Positions 57,111 through 64,000 of a stretch of DNA of 64,000 bases are shown here, piece after piece. The position numbers and the translations under genes are program-made. Source of the DNA: Acanthacorydalis orientalis (lineage: Eukaryota; Arthropoda; Insecta; Megaloptera; Corydalidae); the NCBI GenBank assembly GCA_034766995.1, contig CM068314.1:10694201-10758200 (forward strand), given 5' to 3'. Numbering within the stretch: position 1 is the first letter of the stretch; each line of letters starts with the position of its first letter. Below the pieces are notes generated by a model. It made no database searches, was not told where the DNA came from, and saw only the letters and a program-made list of their open reading frames with translations.

Positions 57111-58359
57111 GTTGATTTTGAAGACTATATTTAATTCGGGTTGTGCTCTATTTATATTAACATTAAAGGGTGTGATTTATATTTTATGACTACAATATAA
57201 AATAACACGGCACTGTTGGTGTTTATTTGTTCGTTTAATATATTATTTATTATCTTTATAAATTTCTACATTTTCGAGAATATTTAATTTAATATGTTTA
57301 TTTCGTATTTTTATTATTTCCATTGTGTTATTGTGTTATCCATAATATTATGTCCCATTTCTGATATGTGTTTAACAAACACTGAATCGATTTGATTATA
57401 TTTAATACAATTAATATGTTCTTTATACCTGTCTATAAATGATATATTCCTTATTGTATGTGTTACATTCCAATTTATACATTCTGTTTAAATTATAAAG
57501 ATTAATATTTTCGATTTGGGGTTTAAATGATGTTTAACGTTTTTTTGTTTAAAAACTATTCTTGTCATATTTGTTTTAAAAAATTTTAGTTATTTTATAT
57601 ATACCTTTATTTATGTATGTAAAATTTACTCATTTCGTTAGATAACTATTATTTTCATTCATATAAAATATAGATAAGATATTATATTAAACTGTTCCTT
57701 TTTGCATTTCAGTGTAACATTCTATTTTTTTGAGTCAAATGATTTATCTAATCCAGAAAAAATAATAAGACGTAAATAATTCATATATTTTCTGTTTCAT
57801 TCATATTTTTTATAAACAATGCAAATGTTATAAAATTAACATATGCATTATTAGCAACAGTATTTTTTTTTACAAAAAATATACTCCTATGCCTATAAGT
57901 TGGCAACTAAAGTTACACCTGTTATCGACTTTGTATATATAAAATAATTACTACATTCATTGCTATCAACGATAGTGTACGAATGTTTATTTAATGATAA
58001 CAATGTAATAATATTTTATTCATAGTAGATGCATGTATTATTTTTTATCAATACTTTTTTTCATACGTCATATGATTTGAATAACATAATGACATAATGT
58101 AACAGAATGAGATTAGCTACAAATTACTTGCAGTTATTTGACATTTTGACAGTGCATTTGTTAATTTATTCAAGTTAACCTATTATAGAATGTGAGATAT
58201 TTTTATCAATATTTAAATAATATTTTGTATTATCTAAAAATAGATTAGAACAATAAATGTAACGCTTATTGCTTATTTTATTTACATATTTTCAACTGTT
58301 TTATGGATGAAAAATCAGAAATAAATTATTTTGTTTCAAGCATAAGCGTTCTCTGTTTT

Positions 58360-58511
<152 letters not shown>

Positions 58512-58683
58512 AATGATATTTCAAACAGTCTTGTATTATTTTTTGGTTATTTTAAAGTGAACACAAAAATGTGGTCATATTTTTTTTAAAAAACAAATTT
58601 AAAATTTGTTTTAAAATTTTCTTAATATTAATATTTTGATAAAGATGCATTATCGTTTTACAAAATAAGGTTTATTCAAAATA

Positions 58684-58795
58684 AACAATTTTGAATTATT
58701 AAATATTTGATTAGAAAAGACAGTGGTGTGTATAGAATAAATATTTGTTCGTGAAAGTGAATTCAACTACAATATCAAAAATTATAATTTATATT
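58684..58795. mobile_element. Palindromic repeat family 1, copy M (right arm)
   Basis: TATTTGATTAGAAAAGACAG, GTGGTGTG, TTTGTTCGTGAAAGTGAATT and CAACTACAATATCAAAAATT follow the right arm to its end. Confidence 0.55.
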
Positions 58796-59002
58796 ACGTT
58801 CCGATTTTCAAAATGAATAAGTACTACTACTAATACACTCTACAGTCATAAAAAAAGTTATGATAATTTGTTTTTAAATAACAATTAGAAGTATCTGATA
58901 AGCTCAACATCTATGAGCTCAGCAATCAAATATAGTATTCGTTTAGAAACATATTTGTGAAATATTATTTTAGTTACGGGCTATGTAATATTTCTTTAAA
59001 AA

Positions 59003-59136
59003 ATGGTACAATTACAAAACCATTATGAATGTGGTAGTTATGGATCAAATATGAAATTTTATAGTATTTTCCATCATCAGTTGCCAATTGGTTCTGTGAT
59101 CTCTGTTAAAGGACTGACACTTAAGAAATGCGACAG
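59003..59136 (+). CDS. Galectin exon 1 in window (start codon)
   Basis: Encodes [37 protein letters not shown] and LTLKKCD, ending with two bases of Arg before [14 protein letters not shown] corresponds to the first galectin strand (GTVITVRG). Confidence 0.9.
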
Positions 59137-59656
59137 GTAATTATCGTTATTTTAATGATAAAATAAATAATTATTTTAAATATAAATTAAATTTCTGTTC
59201 AATAACTAATTTTTGATTTCTTATAATATTGAAAAAATAAACGTAAATACTTTTAATTATGTCTAAAATTATAATAATAGGACATCTACTTGATATATAA
59301 TTCATATCACACCATCTTCATTGTATTTATGTAAAACATAATATTTAACCTGTTTATTAAAAAAACGAGTGACTAAGAGTAAAGCAGTCATTAATACCAA
59401 ATGTCATCAATGCAAACATCATTGTAGATTTTTTTAAATTCAATGCTACAAAAAAAGGAAAATAGTATCATTATTATGAACGAAACATGAAAATTACTGT
59501 GATATTAAAGTGCTATTTGTTGATAAAACAGTTATTTTTAATGCATTTTAAGCAAAAATATTTGGATTTCAGTATAAAATTGCTTTTGTATGTTATTAAT
59601 AAAATGTCATTGCTGGCACAGTTACATTATTGTTATGATTTTAATCATTTAATAAT

Positions 59657-59722
<66 letters not shown>

Positions 59723-60084
59723 TGGCGTACATAGGTTTTAATCTGGCGGGACTTAATCGGATAATTTTTTTTTAATGTGAATTCAATAAAATTTATTAGG
59801 TGATTGTAAAAAAATATTTAAGAATTAAAATCCAGTTTTCTTTTCTTTTTACAAAGCTCTTGAATTACTTCAGTCATCGTTACATTAATCTCCCTGTGTA
59901 TATATAGGGGATAGTGATAGGGGATTATATTAATCTCTCTGTGTATATAGGAGCATTTACGTCCGATGATGTTTTGTTTTCTAGTGATTTTCCTCTTTTC
60001 CTTTGAGAGGTTCTAGGACTCCTTTCCCCTCTTGGGTGTGCCACTATATATATATATTTATAAATAAATAAATAAATATATATG

Positions 60085-60120
<36 letters not shown>

Positions 60121-60136
60121 AATAAATAAATAAATA

Positions 60137-60205
<69 letters not shown>

Positions 60206-60451
60206 TGGCAGATCCAGAGAGAAAGGTAGCAAACATAATTATTTTCCTAACAATTTTTCGCAATAATAAAAAGCATCGATATAATAACGATTACTAATTT
60301 CACTCTAAAAATTCCAAATAAAAGATTAAGAAAAAATAGATTTTTCCTATAGATCTAGCTTCATTACAAAATAAACAAATAAAACAAAGATGAGAATATA
60401 AAAATGGATACTTGTCAACAATTCATATACTTATTAAAAATTCTTTCATCC

Positions 60452-60536
<85 letters not shown>

Positions 60537-63346
60537 TCAATTTGTGATTAAAACATATTTAAATAAAATGTTTTATTAATTTCGGATTCAGTAATGAACC
60601 CTTATTTTTGGACAGTAACTTGAATATATAACGAAAACTATCTAACTTGATAAAAACCCACAATTTAATTATGACACTTTGGTTAAATGTACTTCCATTT
60701 TGAGTTTTCCATTCCACAGACCACAAAAAACTTCTTATCAAAAATTTTCAATAAATAATTATTAATCATTTTGTGATTGTTACTTGTATCTGTTTCCATG
60801 ATGATCTGATTTCCTATACCTTCGTCCAAACAATAATCAAAAATAATCAAAAAATATTTATTGAACATTTTGGATTAGAATTTTTTTGTAGCTTGTGGGA
60901 TAAGAAAGTGATTCATTTGTAATCTTTAAGATTTTCAAAAAAACTTTTTAAATGTACATAATTTTCGAAAAAAAAAATATTGCCAGCGAATTATCCTTAA
61001 ATAAAAGGTAAAAAAAATGTAATAAGGAAATAAATTTAGTGAAAATATTTTGTTTTTGAAATAATCGAATTTTCTTTGCATATCAAAAATTCAAATACAA
61101 TCCTATATTTGAATTTTTTAATTTCCTACTAAATTGTATTTACATTATTTTCATTCTTCAAATATATCACGAATTTAATAAACAGTGTACTAAAAAAATA
61201 AAATGTATTGAATAATGAAGATAAAACAATAATCTAAGATTTTAAATAAAACTTATAGTTAACATTTTTCACCTTCCAATAGATTTCAAATTAATTTATT
61301 GTTCGGCCAATCTGTAAAAGCTGATGTAGCCCTACACGTGAACCCTCGTTTCCCAGAACGATTAATTGTACGTAACACAAGAGAAGATGGATTGTGGAAT
61401 GACAATGAAGAAAAAGAAAGTGAAAATAAATTTAATTTGAAACGTGATTGCTTCTTTAATATACGAATATTATGTACTGACAGCGAGTTTATGATATTTA
61501 CACAGGATGAACATTTTTGTAATTTTCGATATCGTTTCTCACGTACAAGACCTATTGATGCTATTGAAGTACAAGGAGATGTAGAAAATGTTAATGTAGA
61601 ATGTAATCAAATTGATAGTATAGATTTTCGATCTCCGGTCTCGTTGAAACACGGTGTCGTGTTTGATAATTACAAGGTAAATTATTTTATTTCTGTATTA
61701 CATGAATAATAAAATTAATTCACTGAGTCACTCAAAGATTGAATCTATGGTTTTTGCAACAAAAATTAAACTGAAAATTAAAATATTCAGTTTTTTTTTA
61801 TTTGAAAAATAGTATGTTTCTGTTGAGTGTCTTTTCCTTAGCTCAGATTGATATCAAAAATCAGTGTTTAACTCTTCCATTCCGGTGCAGTAAACTCAGC
61901 TGACCGTATGCTTTTATTTGTAAATATCCTTCTTTCTGTTACTCACAGAACACTGATATTCCTTGTTATCTTCTATTTTTCGGTACTATCAGTAATAAAT
62001 TTTAAAAAATAATGATAGAAACCGCAAATATTGCTTTAGTTCTCTTTTTTATTTCAAAATCAACCTGTACACATCCGTTGTTCAATTACCTGTTGTTAAC
62101 TGAACAACGGATAATAAAGTGATCTTTTTAGTTATATTTCTTTATTTTCTTGTAATACACATGTTCTATTGATACTAATAGGTGATGTGAGTCAACTAAT
62201 TAAAAATCCTTCTATTCCTTCATAAATAGTAATTTTCATAAAAAATATTAGCCGTAAACTGTGTTTAACTGCACCGTCACGGAGAGTTTCAAACGGTATC
62301 GTGCTAGAAGAGTTAAACTATTTTAAACTTATGATTTATAGCTTGCTATATTTAAATTTAATATTAAAAATTCAAATAGAAATAAATATAGTTTAAAAAG
62401 AATATTTCAGTTTATCACAAAGTAATACCCAGTAAAAAATTAGATTAAGATGCTAATTATTTTCTTAGCAACTATTTACTTTTATTAGATTTTATGTGGT
62501 AAAATATAATTGATTGCTCATTGCTTCCAGACTATTTAATATCAAATCCTCACAATACTAACACTATTGATAAATTCATTCCGACAAATAATTTTTCTGT
62601 TATTTCACAAACTACAAAACTTTTCCAGATCAAAAACGTTGAATGAATGATTATTGATTCTGTTTGGTTGTTGTTTATAAACATTTCGGTAACGGTTCTA
62701 TCATTCTAAGAGCACTAAGATACAAACAAATCTAGCAAAGAAAAATTAAAAAAATCGCATGATTTATTTAAGAAGAATCTTTTTTCGAGGGAATTTATTT
62801 TTTTTTTAATTCTTCTCACACTGTTACAACTATTTAAGTAACAGAAATTATATAGATAAATGATAAATATTTAAAATCTTCAATACATAAATAAGTTTCA
62901 CTAAATGAAACTTTAATCGAATATAAAATTAATATTTAAATATATTACTGGATGTTGACAGCTAAGAAAATATCTTGTTATTAAAAAATTGTGGTTTGTG
63001 AGCCGCAAAAAAATATTTGTGAAAGGAGACCAAATCAACGACAAAATTATCAATGTTCAGTCAGTAATATTGTGTAGTTTGTATACATTTCTAGATATCG
63101 TTTACAATCAAAATAAAATGTGTATGATTCGATAAAAATTTAAAACTGTTCAACAATTTTGTACGAATGTTTATTTCTAGGATGGACCAATGTTATTTAC
63201 GTTAACGAAAAATTTCATGGAAGGACATATCTTGCATATAAATGGCCGTGTCAAGCTGTTACCTACAAGATTCAGTATAAATTTGCAGCACAGCGCCTGC
63301 CAGTGGCCACATCCACAAATAGCATACCACTTCAATCCCCGCTATT
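59003..63346 (+). CDS. Galectin, tandem-repeat type, 3' partial (three exons in window)
   Basis: A beta-galactoside-binding lectin, cytosolic but often secreted without a signal peptide; insect members act in immunity and development. Exons 59003-59136, 61283-61676 and 63181-63346 join in phase, and a further exon seems to begin at 64,000. The start is ATG at 59,003 in AAAAAATGG context, with an in-frame TAA six bases upstream. CRD1 begins [17 protein letters not shown] and continues [25 protein letters not shown] and [17 protein letters not shown]. The sugar-binding residues H-N-R, N and W are kept, but the W-to-E spacing is longer by one and the final Arg of the E-x-R motif is not obvious, so CRD1 binding may be altered. 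Exon 3 starts CRD2, ending in a perfect HFNPR. No transmembrane segment or signal peptide is visible. It lies head-to-head with ia2. Confidence 0.93.
59659..59719. repeat. (AT)n microsatellite
   Basis: Ends exactly at the AGTGGC end of the element at 59,720. Confidence 0.95.
59720..60043. mobile_element. Short AGTGGC-ended element inserted in (AT)n
   Basis: The left end CAGTGGCGTACATAGG and right end, reverse complement AGTGGCACACCCAAGAGG, form short inverted termini and both are flanked by AT repeats. Inside, ATTAATCTCCCTGTGTATAT recurs about 45 bases later as ATTAATCTCTCTGTGTATAT, an imperfect tandem duplication. Class unknown. Confidence 0.45.
60044..60207. repeat. Compound (AT)n/(AAAT)n microsatellite, duplicated
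   Basis: A unit of about 60 bases (TTATAAATAAATAAATAAAT, TATGTAT, AT run) occurs twice. Confidence 0.9.
60448..60537. repeat. (CT)n then (AT)n microsatellite
   Basis: About 38 bases of CT followed by about 50 of AT. Confidence 0.95.
60672..60930. mobile_element. Palindromic repeat family 1, copy K (galectin intron 1)
   Basis: The left arm (TTTTCCATTCCACAGACCAC, TATCAAAAATTTTCAATAAA), loop (TTTTGTGATTGTTACTTG) and right arm (TTTATTGAACATTTTGGATT, TTTTTTTGTAGCTTGTGGGA, AAAGTGATTCATTTGTAA) are all present. Confidence 0.7.
61283..61676 (+). CDS. Galectin exon 2: most of CRD1
   Basis: Begins after CTTCCAATAG and finishes Arg, then FQINLLFGQ and the CRD1 binding residues. It ends with the linker [18 protein letters not shown] before GTAAAT. 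Frame is open over 131 codons. Confidence 0.93.
61868..62316. mobile_element. piggyBac-like MITE flanked by TTAA
   Basis: TTAA at 61,868-61,871 and 62,313-62,316 enclose 441 bases. The ends are CTCTTCCATTCCGGTGCAG and, reverse complement, CTCTTCTAGCACGATACC. CGGTGCAGT followed by TAAAC or AAAC recurs near both ends. An internal hairpin CCGTTGTTCA/TGAACAACGG lies near 62,082-62,111. No coding capacity. Confidence 0.65.
62566..63040. mobile_element. Palindromic repeat family 1, copy L, expanded (galectin intron 2)
   Basis: The left arm (GATAAATTCATTCCGACAAA, TTTCACAAACTACAAAAC, CAGATCAAAAACGTTGAATG), loop (TTTATAAACATTTCGGTAAC, TCATTCTAAGAGCACTAAG) and right arm (ATTGTGGTTTGTGAGCCGC, ATTTGTGAAAGGAGACC) are present, with about 240 bases of extra AT-rich DNA between loop and right arm. 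Confidence 0.55.
63181..63346 (+). CDS. Galectin exon 3: start of CRD2
   Basis: Begins after [50 protein letters not shown] and [15 protein letters not shown], then one base before GTAAGT. The HFNPR core of CRD2 is canonical. Confidence 0.93.
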
Positions 63347-63537
63347 GTAAGTGTTTTATGTCTTGAATACGTTATATTTGAATCGGTCACCGGTTCAGAC
63401 ATTTTTCGTTATAAACAAGACAAGATTATATTTTTGACATATCGTTTTGTACGACACAAAATTAAATTTTCAAGCACTGATATTTGAATTTATAACTTTA
63501 TGTACTTCATTCTGAATATTAAATAATCTAATCAAAT

Positions 63538-63602
<65 letters not shown>

Positions 63603-63999
63603 AGTTAAAATGCTTGACATCAGAGAAATTGTATTTTTTAACTAAAGAAACGATAAACAATTCGGTCTTAAATTCCAGATATAAAATAAAATTAGTAAGT
63701 ATCCTTGAAATATACGAAAACTTGAAATTTTATAGAAAATATATATTTTATATAAAGTTAATTTAATAAAATGATAGAATTTAATTTTGAATAGTGTAAA
63801 AGTATTTGTAATTGGTGTTTGTGTCATTTTAATACCAGTGTCAAGAAATGTGTTCATTAAATATATTTCATAATGTAAAGCCATGTTTGATTGTATTACT
63901 AGTTTTTTTTTAAATATGCAGATTCTGTAGAGAAAGGTTAAAGCAGCAACGGGTATTGTCAAAGTATATAATTCCCATGCGTATTTATTTATTTTCCAG
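63347..63999 (+). other. Galectin intron 3
   Basis: Ends in a pyrimidine-rich tract and CCAG at 63,996-63,999, so base 64,000 is probably the first base of exon 4. Contains (AT)n at 63,542-63,600. Confidence 0.7.
63542..63600. repeat. (AT)n microsatellite in galectin intron 3
   Basis: Pure AT run after a single G. Confidence 0.95.
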
Positions 64000-64000
64000 G

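Larger units (their letters stand above)
59137..61282 (+). other. Galectin intron 1, repeat-rich
   Basis: Contains (AT)n tracts, a short element at 59,720-60,043 and palindromic copy K. Confidence 0.8.
61677..63180 (+). other. Galectin intron 2, with two transposon insertions
   Basis: Contains a TTAA-flanked MITE (61,868-62,316) and palindromic copy L. Confidence 0.8.

Noticed and set aside
60448..60486. (CT)n as a polypyrimidine splice tract for galectin
   Set aside because: The real acceptor for galectin exon 2 is about 800 bases further on, and no AG-bounded exon follows the CT run.

Overview
The window looks like nuclear DNA from an insect. It is very AT-rich, genes are split by canonical GT-AG introns, and the only protein-coding genes I recognise are animal ones: a secretory-granule pseudo-phosphatase of the IA-2/phogrin (PTPRN) family, a tandem-repeat galectin and an intronless cytosolic Hsp70. 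There is also a tRNA-Ile(AAU). The mobile DNA is mostly degenerate mariner/Tc1 elements, with piggyBac-like TTAA elements and a truncated RTE-like retrotransposon. I cannot fix the insect order from sequence alone.

Layout. From 1 to about 36.8 kb there is no gene I can defend. This gene-poor tract holds about half of the roughly 40 (AT)n microsatellites, several GC/CpG-richer islands (about 1.1-1.4, 4.0-4.4, 8.5-8.8, 9.9-10.1, 11.6-12.2, 17.5-18.0, 21.7-22.2, 24.2-24.4 and 28.0-28.6 kb) that may be regulatory DNA or untranslated exons, and mobile-element debris. The debris includes a nested transposon block at 29.1-32.3 kb. At 36.87 kb lies tRNA-Ile on the + strand, followed by Hsp70 on the - strand (37,533-39,446) with a perfect heat-shock element just upstream. 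From 39.8 to 46.4 kb there is only microsatellite and transposon debris.

The right third carries two divergently transcribed genes. IA-2 (ia2) runs on the - strand from about 56.37 kb down to 46.38 kb. I could join fifteen coding exons in frame, about 1,176 residues, covering everything from the RESP18-like N-terminal region to the stop codon; only the signal-peptide exon is missing. The galectin runs on the + strand from its ATG at 59,003; three coding exons lie inside the window and a fourth appears to begin at the last base. Introns of both genes contain several mobile elements.

Across the window I find at least twelve copies of one palindromic, transposon-like repeat of up to about 430 bp that I cannot place in a known family. 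I also find two non-autonomous mariner families, each with its own shared internal deletion. One of them keeps only the DNA-binding part of the transposase. The functional genes do not form a pathway: Hsp70 is a cytosolic chaperone, IA-2 a dense-core-granule membrane protein and the galectin a beta-galactoside-binding lectin.
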